DNA of 64,000 nt from DAOQVR01 sp035341665. Its GTDB lineage: Bacteria; Chloroflexota; Anaerolineae; JAAYZQ01. Within the stretch, counting starts at the first letter, position 1, and each line of letters opens with the position of its first letter. Below, piece by piece: positions 24,249-32,241 of this stretch. The notes beneath the pieces were generated by a model. It saw nothing but the letters and a program-made list of their open reading frames with translations, was not told the origin of the DNA and ran no database searches. The DNA lies in NCBI GenBank assembly GCA_035341665.1, contig DAOQVR010000005.1, positions 124,001-188,000 on the forward strand, given 5' to 3'. The position numbers and the translations under genes are program-made.

Positions 24249-25338
24249 GTACCATCCAGGCCAGGGCGGGCCACCTCATCTTGCCGCGTGCTTGGCCCAG
24301 CCGGATGGCCGAATCGACCACGTCCCGGGGCACGAGCGGCTGCTCGAACTCGGGCTTGCGGGCCAGGCGCAGGGAGCCGGTTGGGCAGGTGGTGACACAC
24401 AAGCCGCACCCCAGGCAGCGCCCTGGGTCCACCACCGCCCTTTTACCATCGAGCCGGATGGCATCCATCTGGCAGCGCGCCGTGCATATGCCGCAGCCCT
24501 CGCAGGTCTCCGCGTTGACCACAGCCACAAAGGAAGTGGTCAGGTAGCGTGCCGGGTCGGGGTAGCGCTTCAGCGTCCTCAGCACGCCGCAGCAGCAGCC
24601 GCAGCAGGCGCAGATGTTCAGCGTGTGCTGCGAGTTGCCGGGCTGAAGCACCAGGCCCGAGGACTCGGCCAGGCGCAGGACGGCCAGCGCTTCCTCCTGT
24701 GTGATGGCACGGCCGATGCTGTTGCGCGCATAGAAATCGGACGCTGCGCCAAAGACGAGGCACGTCTCTAGCGGCTTGTCGCAGCCCTCCCCCACCAGCC
24801 GCTTCTCCTGCCGGCAGATGCAGGGTGCAACCGCGATCCTGTTCTGTCCCCGTACGATCTCCTCGGCTCTCTCGTAGCTCAGGACCTCGAGCCGGGCGTC
24901 CACCGCCTCCCCCACCGGGATGGTGCGGAGTTGGGGCACCCTCTTCCAGACGTCGGCCTGCGAGAGGGTGGGGAGGTACTCCTCGAAATCGTGCACCAGC
25001 TCCGGTGTGAGCCGCCCCACCTGGTACTCCCAAATGCCGATCACGAACTGCGAGGCCATGTACCGCGGGCCGCGGCGCCGGGAGTGGACGGCATAGATCA
25101 GCCCCTTCTTCTCCATGGCCTCCAGGCGTTCTGCGGCCTCTGCAGTGGTGATTCCCGCCCGGCGGGAGATCACCCTCGGCTCTTCGGCGAGCAGGGTCAG
25201 GCTCAGCGCCAGCTCGGCCTCCTCCGGCGTAAACAGCCGCCGCAGGATTCGCAGCTCGACGCCGCTCTCGGTGGGTGGATAGCCACCAGGCAGCCCGTCC
25301 AGGTGCTTGGCAAGTCTCTGATACGCGTCTGTCGCCAT
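24211..25338 (-). CDS. 4Fe-4S dicluster protein with helix-turn-helix-like N-terminus
   Basis: 375 aa, soluble. The C-terminal part has two ferredoxin motifs (CEGCGICTARC and CLGCGLCVTTC) followed by a typical CP. Upstream of these are extra Cys clusters: CICRQEK, CDKPLETC and ICACCGCCCG. The first third contains a winged-helix-like segment (ISRRAGITTAEAAERLEAMEKKGLIY). This layout occurs in uncharacterised iron-sulfur proteins of anaerobes, possibly redox sensors or electron carriers; I do not know a function. The ATG at 25338 has AGGAGC upstream; the longer frame upstream would run into the divergent spacer before hrcA. Convergent with the short GNAT gene. Confidence 0.8.
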   Translation of the reverse strand: MATDAYQRLAKHLDGLPGGYPPTESGVELRILRRLFTPEEAELALSLTLLAEEPRVISRRAGITTAEAAERLEAMEKKGLIYAVHSRRRGPRYMASQFVIGIWEYQVGRLTPELVHDFEEYLPTLSQADVWKRVPQLRTIPVGEAVDARLEVLSYERAEEIVRGQNRIAVAPCICRQEKRLVGEGCDKPLETCLVFGAASDFYARNSIGRAITQEEALAVLRLAESSGLVLQPGNSQHTLNICACCGCCCGVLRTLKRYPDPARYLTTSFVAVVNAETCEGCGICTARCQMDAIRLDGKRAVVDPGRCLGCGLCVTTCPTGSLRLARKPEFEQPLVPRDVVDSAIRLGQARGKMRWPALAWMVLRSQMDRLLARR

Positions 25339-25551
25339 CTCTCTGCTCCTGGTATGCTTCCGCCATACCGCATGGTTCTGGTGACCAAGGTGCAGGTCTC
25401 GCCGCCATAGGGCCCTGAAGGTGCGGCTGCTGCTCCGCCGAGTTGTCCGTGTCCTTGCCCAACACATTGTAGCAGCATCTGCGACGGCCTTCAAGAGAAG
25501 GGTGCTGCCTGCCCGAGTCCAATTCCTGCCCCTTCCACCCCCACCCCACAA

Positions 25552-25580
25552 TTGACACGACCCCGACAGTGTGGTACTAT
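25552..25580 (+). promoter_or_regulatory. Heat-shock operon promoter
   Basis: TTGACA (25552-25557), a 17-base spacer and TACTAT (25575-25580). The predicted start near 25587 lies just before the CIRCE element, the usual arrangement for HrcA repression. The rest of the 296-base spacer (25341-25636) shows nothing else clear. Confidence 0.8.
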
Positions 25581-25594
25581 CAGCCACTGGTCAG

Positions 25595-25621
25595 TTGGCA
25601 CTCTGGTCTTGAGAGTGCTAA
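25595..25621 (+). promoter_or_regulatory. CIRCE element (HrcA operator)
   Basis: TTGGCACTC, nine bases, GAGTGCTAA. This matches the consensus TTAGCACTC-N9-GAGTGCTAA at all but one position. It sits between the promoter and the hrcA start. HrcA is expected to bind here and to be released when misfolded proteins titrate GroEL. Confidence 0.95.
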
Positions 25622-25636
25622 CGGCCAGATCTTGAG

Positions 25637-26692
25637 ATGGACATGGGAATGCCGGCAGAACTGACTTCGAGACAACAGCTAATCCTCGGGCTCGTGGCAC
25701 GCGAGTACATTGCCACCGCGCAGCCCGTCGGCTCGCGTGCGATCGAGGGCCTTGGCCTCGGTGTCAGCTCCGCCACCATCCGCGCCGAAATGGGGCTGCT
25801 GGAGGAGCTGGGCTACCTGACGCACCCACACACGTCGGCGGGCCGCGTGCCCACCGAGCGCGGCTACCGCTATTTCGTTGAGCGCCTGATGCGCGAGTCA
25901 CAGCTCCCGGCGGAGGAGCAGCGGATGATCCGCCACCAGTTCCACCAGGTGGGCGTCGATCTCGAGCAGTGGATGCGCCTGGCTGCCTCTGTGCTGGCAC
26001 GCGCCTCCGAGTCGGCGGCGGTTGTGACCAGCCCGCGTACCGACTTCTGCAGGCTAAAGCACGTCGAGTTCATCGCACTCCACGAGACGATGGCGCTCTT
26101 GATCGTCGTGCTTGAGGGGGGTATCGTCCGGCAGCAGATGCTTGCCCTGGAGGAACCGGCCAGCCAGGAGACTCTGTCCCAGATCGCCAACCGCATCAAC
26201 GACCAGTGCTCCGGCCGCTCGGCGAGGCGCGTGGCAGCCTGCAGCGCTCTTATGGGCGCCGCCGAACAACGCATTCTGGGTGCCGTAGTAGAGATCATGC
26301 TGCGTGTGGATGACCAGAAGAACATGCATCTCTACCGCGACGGCCTGGTCAATATCCTGCATCAGCCAGAATTCAGCGAGGGAGAGAGTGCCCGGCAGAT
26401 CGTCCAGGTGCTGGAAGACCGCACCAGCCTGGAGCAGCTTCTCACCGAGATGCTCGAGGTTGGCGGCGTCCAGGTTATCATCGGGGGCGAGGGCCGCTGG
26501 CACGACCTCCGGGAGTGCAGCCTGGTCGTCGCGCCCTACGGCGTCACCGGCACAGCGACCGGTGCGCTCGGCGTCATGGGACCCATGCGGATGCCCTACA
26601 GCCGTGCCATCTCAACGGTCCGTTACGTGGCATCGCTGATGAGCGACCTTTTTGCCGAGCTGTACGGAGTGGATGCGGAGGCATCTCTCTAG
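25637..26692 (+). CDS. hrcA: Heat-inducible transcription repressor HrcA
   Basis: 351-aa repressor of the operon. The N-terminal winged helix (residues about 8-75) includes SRQQLILGLVAREYI, VGSRAIEGLGLGVSSATIR and LEELGYLTHPHTSAGRVPT, the strongly conserved HrcA start. The remainder is the GAF-like dimerisation region, ending in GPMRMPYSRAISTVRYVASLMSD. Length is normal for the family. First gene after promoter and CIRCE, so it is autoregulated. ATG at 25637 is accepted although no strong ribosome site is seen; internal ATGs at codons 3 and 5 are alternatives. Confidence 0.95.
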   Translation: MDMGMPAELTSRQQLILGLVAREYIATAQPVGSRAIEGLGLGVSSATIRAEMGLLEELGYLTHPHTSAGRVPTERGYRYFVERLMRESQLPAEEQRMIRHQFHQVGVDLEQWMRLAASVLARASESAAVVTSPRTDFCRLKHVEFIALHETMALLIVVLEGGIVRQQMLALEEPASQETLSQIANRINDQCSGRSARRVAACSALMGAAEQRILGAVVEIMLRVDDQKNMHLYRDGLVNILHQPEFSEGESARQIVQVLEDRTSLEQLLTEMLEVGGVQVIIGGEGRWHDLRECSLVVAPYGVTGTATGALGVMGPMRMPYSRAISTVRYVASLMSDLFAELYGVDAEASL

Positions 26693-26743
26693 CGCCAAAG
26701 AAGTCGGGTACGTACCCCCGGTCTACCATAGGAGGTTAGAAAC

Positions 26744-27295
26744 GTGAATGAAGTAGATGCGACTGAGGCCGCGGCTGCCGGTGGACAAGAGCAGCCGGGC
26801 AACATCGATTCCCTTCGGCAGGAGCTGGAGGCCACCAAGGCCAGGGAAGCCGAGTACCTGGACGGCTGGCAGCGCTCCCGTGCCGAGCTGGCGAATGCCC
26901 GCAAGCGTTTCCAGCGGGAGCAGGAGCAGGCCTATGCCGGCGCTCAAGCCGATCTGCTGATCCGCCTGCTGCCTATCGTCGATGATTTTGAGCGCGCCCT
27001 GGAGACGCTGCCCAGCAGCCTCTCCGGCCTGACCTGGTGCCAGGGCATTCTCCTGATCGAGCGCAAGCTCCAGTGGACCCTGGAACAAGCCGGCGTGGCC
27101 TCCATCGAGGCGGCAGGCAAGGAGTTCGATCCCTTCCTGCACGAGGCCGTCACTCACGAGCCCTCCGCCGACGTGCCCGCAGGACACGTCATCGCCGAGC
27201 TCCAGCGCGGGTACCGGATGGGCGAGCGCGTCCTGCGCCCGTCGATGGTGCGGGTCTCATCCGGGCCGGAGCAGGCCGCCGAGCCCCAGAAGTAG
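26744..27295 (+). CDS. grpE: Nucleotide exchange factor GrpE
   Basis: 183-aa co-chaperone that releases ADP from DnaK. It has an acidic, poorly conserved N-terminus, a long coiled-coil (about residues 25-75, ELEATKAREAEYLDGWQRSRAELANARKR written in part) and the C-terminal beta-wing (LHEAVTHEPS, GYRMGERVLRPSMVRVS). Starts at GTG with AGGAGG 8 bases upstream. It lies between hrcA and dnaK in the standard operon order. Confidence 0.95.
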   Translation: MNEVDATEAAAAGGQEQPGNIDSLRQELEATKAREAEYLDGWQRSRAELANARKRFQREQEQAYAGAQADLLIRLLPIVDDFERALETLPSSLSGLTWCQGILLIERKLQWTLEQAGVASIEAAGKEFDPFLHEAVTHEPSADVPAGHVIAELQRGYRMGERVLRPSMVRVSSGPEQAAEPQK

Positions 27296-27313
27296 GAAGA
27301 AGGAGACAACTCG

Positions 27314-29200
27314 ATGGCGAGAATCGTGGGCATAGATCTGGGCACCACCAACTCGGTGTGCGCCGTCATGGAAGGCGGCGAGCCAACCGTCATCTCCAGC
27401 TCAGAGGGTGGACGGCTTTTCCCTTCAGTGGTCGCCGTGAACCCCAAGACCGGCGAGCGGATGGTCGGTCAGGTCGCGCGCCGGCAGGCCGTTACCAACC
27501 CCGATAACACAATCTACTCGATCAAGCGACTGATGGGCCGCCGCTACTCGGACCCCGAGGTGTCCAAGGCGCGCACGATGCTGCCCTACCGTGTGGCTGA
27601 GCAACCCAACGGCGATGCCTGGGTCGAGATGGGCGGCAAGCCCTACTCGCCACCCGAGATCTCGGCCATGATCCTGCAAAAGATCAAGCAGGATGCAGAG
27701 GCCTACCTGGGCGAGCCTGTGACCGACGCGGTCATCACCGTGCCGGCTTACTTCAACGACAGCCAGCGGCAGGCCACGAAGGACGCCGGCCGCATCGCGG
27801 GGCTGAATGTGCTGCGCATCATCAACGAGCCGACCGCTTCCAGCCTTGCCTATGGCCTGGGCAAGGGCGTAGAGCAGCGCATCGCCGTGTATGACCTGGG
27901 CGGCGGCACCTTCGATATCTCAATCCTGGACGTCGGCGACCAGGTCTTTGAGGTCAAGTCGACGAATGGCGATACCTTCTTGGGCGGCGACGACTTTGAC
28001 CAGCGCATCATCCAGTGGGTGGCGGACGAGTTTCGCCGGGAGAGTGGGATCGACCTCCGGCAGGACAGGATGGCGCTGCAGCGCCTTAAGGAAGCCTCAG
28101 AAAAGGCCAAGATCGAGCTCTCAACCACGGTGCAGAGTGAGATCAACCTTCCCTTTATCACGGCCGACGCCAGCGGACCCAAGCACCTCCAGCTCTCCCT
28201 CACCCGGTCGCGGCTGGAGCAGCTTGTGGACGATCTAGTCCAGCAGACGCTTGGGCCCTGTCGCCAGGCACTCGAGGACGCCCGCCTTTCACCCTCGCAG
28301 ATAGACGAGGTGCTGCTGGTGGGCGGCATGACGCGCATGCCTGCTGTGCAGGAGGCGGTGCGCAAGTTCTTTGGCCGCGAGCCGCACAAGGGGGTGAACC
28401 CCGACGAGGTCGTCGCCCTCGGCGCGGCCATCCAGGCCGGCGTGCTCAAGGGCGAGGTCAAGGATGTGCTCCTGGTCGACGTGACGCCGCTGACGCTCTC
28501 CATCGAGACGCTTGGACATGTCGCGACACCCCTGATCGAGCGGAACACGAACATCCCCTACAAGAAGAGCCAGGTCTTCTCGACCGCTTCGGACGGCCAG
28601 ACGCAGGTCGAGATCCATGTGCTGCAGGGGGAGCGCCCAATGGCGGCCGACTGCAAGTCGCTCGGCCGCTTCAACTTGGACGGTATCCCGCCCGCTCCCC
28701 GCGGCATCCCGCAGATCGAGGTGACCTTCGACATCGATTCCGATGGCATCCTGCACGTCTCGGCGCAGGACAAGGCGACGGGACGCGAGCAATCGATCAC
28801 CATCACGGCCTCCAGTGGTCTCGACAAGGACGAGGTGGACCGCATGGTTCGCGACGCAGAGCAGTCCCGGCAGGAGGACCAAAAGCGCCGGCAGGAGGCT
28901 GAGCTCCGCAACAACGCCGATTCCATCTGCTACCAGGGGGAAAAGCTGCTCCGGGAGCAGGGCGACCAGGTCCCAGCCGACCTCAAGGGCGAGGTGGAAG
29001 GCCGCATTGCCGCCTGCCGTTCAGCACTCCAGGGGCAGGACGCAGCAGAGCTTCAGCGCACAGTGCAGGATCTGACCCAGGCGCTGCAGAGGCTTGCCGC
29101 GTCGGTGCCCCAGCAGCCCGGCAACGCAGGCGACCAGGGGGGCGGCTCATCCAACCCCGGCAATGAGGATGTGGTAGACGGGGAGTATACGGAGGCCTAG
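27314..29200 (+). CDS. dnaK: Molecular chaperone DnaK (Hsp70)
   Basis: 628 aa, full length. The ATPase domain carries GIDLGTTNSV, INEPTASSLAYG, DLGGGTFDISIL and LVGGMTRMPAV. The linker VLLVDVTPLTLSIET leads to the substrate-binding domain (VFSTASDGQTQVEIHVLQGERPM in part), then the helical lid and a Gly/Asn-rich tail ending VDGEYTEA. It refolds clients in cycles with DnaJ and GrpE. The ATG follows AAGGAGA. Spacing is 18 bases after grpE and 27 before dnaJ. Confidence 0.97.
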   Translation: MARIVGIDLGTTNSVCAVMEGGEPTVISSSEGGRLFPSVVAVNPKTGERMVGQVARRQAVTNPDNTIYSIKRLMGRRYSDPEVSKARTMLPYRVAEQPNGDAWVEMGGKPYSPPEISAMILQKIKQDAEAYLGEPVTDAVITVPAYFNDSQRQATKDAGRIAGLNVLRIINEPTASSLAYGLGKGVEQRIAVYDLGGGTFDISILDVGDQVFEVKSTNGDTFLGGDDFDQRIIQWVADEFRRESGIDLRQDRMALQRLKEASEKAKIELSTTVQSEINLPFITADASGPKHLQLSLTRSRLEQLVDDLVQQTLGPCRQALEDARLSPSQIDEVLLVGGMTRMPAVQEAVRKFFGREPHKGVNPDEVVALGAAIQAGVLKGEVKDVLLVDVTPLTLSIETLGHVATPLIERNTNIPYKKSQVFSTASDGQTQVEIHVLQGERPMAADCKSLGRFNLDGIPPAPRGIPQIEVTFDIDSDGILHVSAQDKATGREQSITITASSGLDKDEVDRMVRDAEQSRQEDQKRRQEAELRNNADSICYQGEKLLREQGDQVPADLKGEVEGRIAACRSALQGQDAAELQRTVQDLTQALQRLAASVPQQPGNAGDQGGGSSNPGNEDVVDGEYTEA

Positions 29201-29227
29201 CCCGGTGGCCCGGCAGGGGATGCAGGC

Positions 29228-30352
29228 ATGAGCGCCAAACGCGATTACTACGAAGTGCTCGGCGTGGGCCGTCAGGCGACCGAGGAAGAGATCAAGAAAT
29301 CCTTCCGCCGCCTCGCGCGCCAATACCACCCAGACGTCAGCCAGGAGGATGGGGCCGAGGCCAAGTTCAAAGAGATCAACGAAGCGTACGAAGTCCTCTC
29401 CGATCCTGAGAAGCGGGCTACGTACGATCGCTTTGGCCACGCCGGCCCGCAGATGGGCGGTGGGTGGCCCGGCGCCGGCGGCGGCTTTGGCGGTATCGAG
29501 GACATCTTCGAGAGCTTTTTCGGGGGCGTGCGCGGCGGCGCGGCCGGCCGGCGAGGGCCTGCCGTCGGCGCCGACCTGCGCTACGACCTGACAATCCAGT
29601 TCGAGGAGGCGGCCTTTGGCTGCGAGAAGCAGATCACCGTCCGCCGCAACGAGACCTGCACCCACTGCCAGGGCCGCGGCGCCGAGCCCGGCACCCAGCC
29701 CATCCGCTGCCCGCAGTGCAACGGCACGGGCGAGGTCCGCCGCCAGCAGCAGACGCTCCTCGGCGCCTTTGTCCAGGTGTCGCCCTGCCCGCGCTGCCAG
29801 GGTGAGCGCGAGATCATCACCACGCCCTGTTCCGTGTGCCGCGGGCAGAAGGTGGTACCCGTCGAGCGCACCATCTCGGTACGCGTGCCCGCCGGCGTCG
29901 ACGAGGGCACGCGCATCCGGCTCGCGGGCGAAGGCGAGCCGGGCGAGCGCCGCGGCCCGGCCGGCAACCTCTACGTGGTCCTGCACGTCAAGCCGCACCC
30001 TTACTTCCGCCGCGACGACAACAACGTCTTCCTTGAGCTGAGTATCAACGTCTCTCAAGCGGCGCTGGGGGCCAAGATTACGGTGCCGACGCTCGACGGA
30101 TCAGAGGAGCTTGGCATCCCGCCCGGGACTCAACCGGGCGAGACCTTTCGCCTGCGCGGCCGGGGCATCCCCTATCTGCGCGGAAACGGCCGCGGCGACC
30201 AATTGGTCGTCGTCCAGGTGGCAACGCCCACCAAGCTGACGGCGCGCCAGCGCGAGCTCCTCTGCGAGCTGGGGGAATCGCTTGGCAAAGAGCAGGTGCA
30301 GCAGTGCGAGAAGGGCTTCTTCCAGAAACTGCGCGACGCGATCGGGATCTAG
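29228..30352 (+). CDS. dnaJ: Chaperone DnaJ (type I Hsp40) with two atypical zinc motifs
   Basis: 374 aa. J domain (residues 3-70) with QYHPDVSQ; a Gly/Phe-rich region follows (GGGFGGIEDIFESFFGG). The zinc domain has CTHCQGRG and CPQCNGTG intact, but the third and fourth repeats read CPRCQGER and CSVCRGQK, so the last glycine of CxxCxGxG is lost while all cysteines remain. C-terminal client-binding domains follow (LYVVLHVKPHPYFRRD, ELGIPPGTQPGETFRLRGRGIP). It stimulates DnaK ATPase and delivers clients. Start ATG with GGGGATG-type purines upstream. Confidence 0.96.
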   Translation: MSAKRDYYEVLGVGRQATEEEIKKSFRRLARQYHPDVSQEDGAEAKFKEINEAYEVLSDPEKRATYDRFGHAGPQMGGGWPGAGGGFGGIEDIFESFFGGVRGGAAGRRGPAVGADLRYDLTIQFEEAAFGCEKQITVRRNETCTHCQGRGAEPGTQPIRCPQCNGTGEVRRQQQTLLGAFVQVSPCPRCQGEREIITTPCSVCRGQKVVPVERTISVRVPAGVDEGTRIRLAGEGEPGERRGPAGNLYVVLHVKPHPYFRRDDNNVFLELSINVSQAALGAKITVPTLDGSEELGIPPGTQPGETFRLRGRGIPYLRGNGRGDQLVVVQVATPTKLTARQRELLCELGESLGKEQVQQCEKGFFQKLRDAIGI

Positions 30353-30376
30353 CAGCATCTGGCCCTCCGCGTGATC

Positions 30377-30409
30377 GGTGCGGCGCACCTGCCTTCGGTG
30401 CGCTGCACC
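30377..30409 (+). other. Strong hairpin in the dnaJ-prmA spacer
   Basis: Arms 30377-30389 and 30397-30409 match at 12 of 13 positions around a 7-base loop. There is no T-run, so it may be a processing site or attenuator that lowers expression of prmA-rsmE relative to the chaperone genes. Confidence 0.5.
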
Positions 30410-30436
30410 TGCCGCCGAGGCATGGAGCAGGAGCGC

Positions 30437-31399
30437 ATGGACTGGCTTGAGTACTCCCTTACCACAGACAGCGAGACTGCAGAAGCGGTCATAGAGCTCT
30501 TCAATCGCTACGGCCATGGCGGCGCTGTTGTCGAGGCACCCGTCGACTGCATCGAGGACGATCTCGCCCACGCCCCACCGCCCGCACACGTGATCGTGCG
30601 CGCCTACCTGCCCGCGGACGAGCGCGCACAGGCAGACGGCCCAGGCAAGAGCTCAAGCCGACTGCTGGAGGAGGGCCTCTGGGCGCTTTCCATGATCCGC
30701 CCCCTTCCGGCGCCGGAGGTGCGCCGGTTGGCCGAAGAGGACTGGGCCAATGCATGGAAGCAGCAATATCACGTGCTGCGCATCGGCCGCCGGACGCGGG
30801 TCGTGCCCGCCTGGGAGGCGTATGACGCCTTGCCCGGCGAGGTAGTTGTTCGCCTGGAGCCGGGCATGGCCTTTGGCACCGGACTGCATCCGACCACCCG
30901 GCTCTGCCTCGAGGCTCTCGAATCCTCCATTGTGCCCGGATGCTCCGTCCTCGACGTGGGCACCGGATCGGGCATTCTTGCCATCGCCGCGGCGCGGCTG
31001 GGTGCAGCCTCCGTGCTTGCCCTCGACACCGACCCGGTTGCCGTCACGGTTGCCCGCGAAAACGCCGAGCGCAACCAGGTTTCCTCGATGGTGACCTTCC
31101 GCCAGGGCTCGGTCGGGCGGGCGCCCGGCTGGTCACCTGGCGGCGCAAGCGACTGCTTCTTCCTTCTGGAGGAAGGCACCTTTGACCGCGTCGTGGTCAA
31201 TATCCTGGCGCCGGTCATCATCTCGCTTGCCGGCGGGCTCGCTGCCCGCACCGCGCCCGGCGGAGAGCTCATTGCCTCCGGTATCATCGAGACGCAGGAG
31301 GCGGAGGTCCTGAGCGCACTGACCGCGGGCGGCTTCCGGTTCGCCGCCCGGTCGCAGGAAGCCGACTGGGTCGCGCTGGTCCTGCGGCGGGAGGGGTAG
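30437..31399 (+). CDS. prmA: Ribosomal protein L11 methyltransferase PrmA
   Basis: About 320 aa. SAM-dependent enzyme that methylates ribosomal protein L11. The N-terminal targeting domain begins MDWLEYSL. The Rossmann domain carries EPGMAFGTGLHPTTRLCLEAL, VLDVGTGSGILAIAAARLGA and VVNILAPVI (the NPxxY-like site). A start at 30437 fits the family N-terminus and follows AGGAG, although spacing is short; ATG at 30422 is the alternative. Located after dnaJ and 2 bases before rsmE, a common conserved order. Confidence 0.93.
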   Translation: MDWLEYSLTTDSETAEAVIELFNRYGHGGAVVEAPVDCIEDDLAHAPPPAHVIVRAYLPADERAQADGPGKSSSRLLEEGLWALSMIRPLPAPEVRRLAEEDWANAWKQQYHVLRIGRRTRVVPAWEAYDALPGEVVVRLEPGMAFGTGLHPTTRLCLEALESSIVPGCSVLDVGTGSGILAIAAARLGAASVLALDTDPVAVTVARENAERNQVSSMVTFRQGSVGRAPGWSPGGASDCFFLLEEGTFDRVVVNILAPVIISLAGGLAARTAPGGELIASGIIETQEAEVLSALTAGGFRFAARSQEADWVALVLRREG

Positions 31400-31401
31400 C
31401 C

Positions 31402-32160
31402 ATGCACCGATTCTTCGTGCCGCCTGCCTGGGTCCAGGGGGGCGAAGTCTCCATCACCGGCCCGCAGGCACACCAAATCTCCGACGTGCTGCGGATGCAG
31501 GCCGGCGACCGCATCCTGGTCCTCGACAACTCAGGCTGGGAGATCGACACGCGCCTCACGGCAGTCGACCGCCACACGGTGCGCGGCGAGGTTCTGAAGC
31601 GGCGGCTCTCGGAGGCTGAGCCGCACACCAAGGTGAGCCTCTGCCAGGGGGTCCTCAAGGGCAAGCGCTTCGAGTTCACGCTGCAAAAGGGCACAGAGCT
31701 GGGCATCGTCGAGTTCGTCCCCGTCATCGCCAGCCGCTGTGTGCTCTCCGACCTGGCCCCCGTGGAGCAAAAGCGCGAGCGGTGGGAATGGATCATCCAG
31801 GAGGCAGCCGAGCAATCCAACCGGGGCCGCAAGCCGGCACTGCGGCCGGCCCTCTTCTTTCCGCAGGCATGCGAAAAGCTACAGGCCTCGGGTGGGCTGG
31901 CCATCATGCTCTGGGAGGAGGAAAGGCGCACGACGCTGCGCGACGTGCTGCGGCAGGCGCCACCTGGCTTTGCCGGGCGTTTTCCGCCCTTCACCGTACA
32001 CCTGATGGTGGGGCCCGAGGGCGGCTTTACACAGGAAGAGGCGGAGATTGCCCGCAGCTACGGCCTGATGACCGTGAGCCTGGGCCCTCGCATCCTGCGC
32101 GGCGAGACGGCAGGTGTCGTCGCGGCGGCGCTGGTCCTCTATGAGCTGGGTGACATCTAG
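31402..32160 (+). CDS. rsmE: 16S rRNA (uracil1498-N3)-methyltransferase RsmE
   Basis: 252 aa. The N-terminal PUA-like RNA-binding domain begins MHRFFVPPAW. The SPOUT methyltransferase domain ends with the knot motifs VGPEGGFTQEEAEIA and LGPRILRGETA. It methylates 16S rRNA in the 30S subunit. The ATG is 2 bases after the prmA stop, so it is translated from the same message. Last gene of the heat-shock-linked operon; the next gene is convergent. Confidence 0.96.
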   Translation: MHRFFVPPAWVQGGEVSITGPQAHQISDVLRMQAGDRILVLDNSGWEIDTRLTAVDRHTVRGEVLKRRLSEAEPHTKVSLCQGVLKGKRFEFTLQKGTELGIVEFVPVIASRCVLSDLAPVEQKRERWEWIIQEAAEQSNRGRKPALRPALFFPQACEKLQASGGLAIMLWEEERRTTLRDVLRQAPPGFAGRFPPFTVHLMVGPEGGFTQEEAEIARSYGLMTVSLGPRILRGETAGVVAAALVLYELGDI

Positions 32161-32241
32161 TTGGCCGTCTGACTCGAAAAGAAACTAAAGCCCTCGCTCG
32201 AATCCGGCCACAGGGTAGATGCCGGTGGCAGTAGTCCTGTC

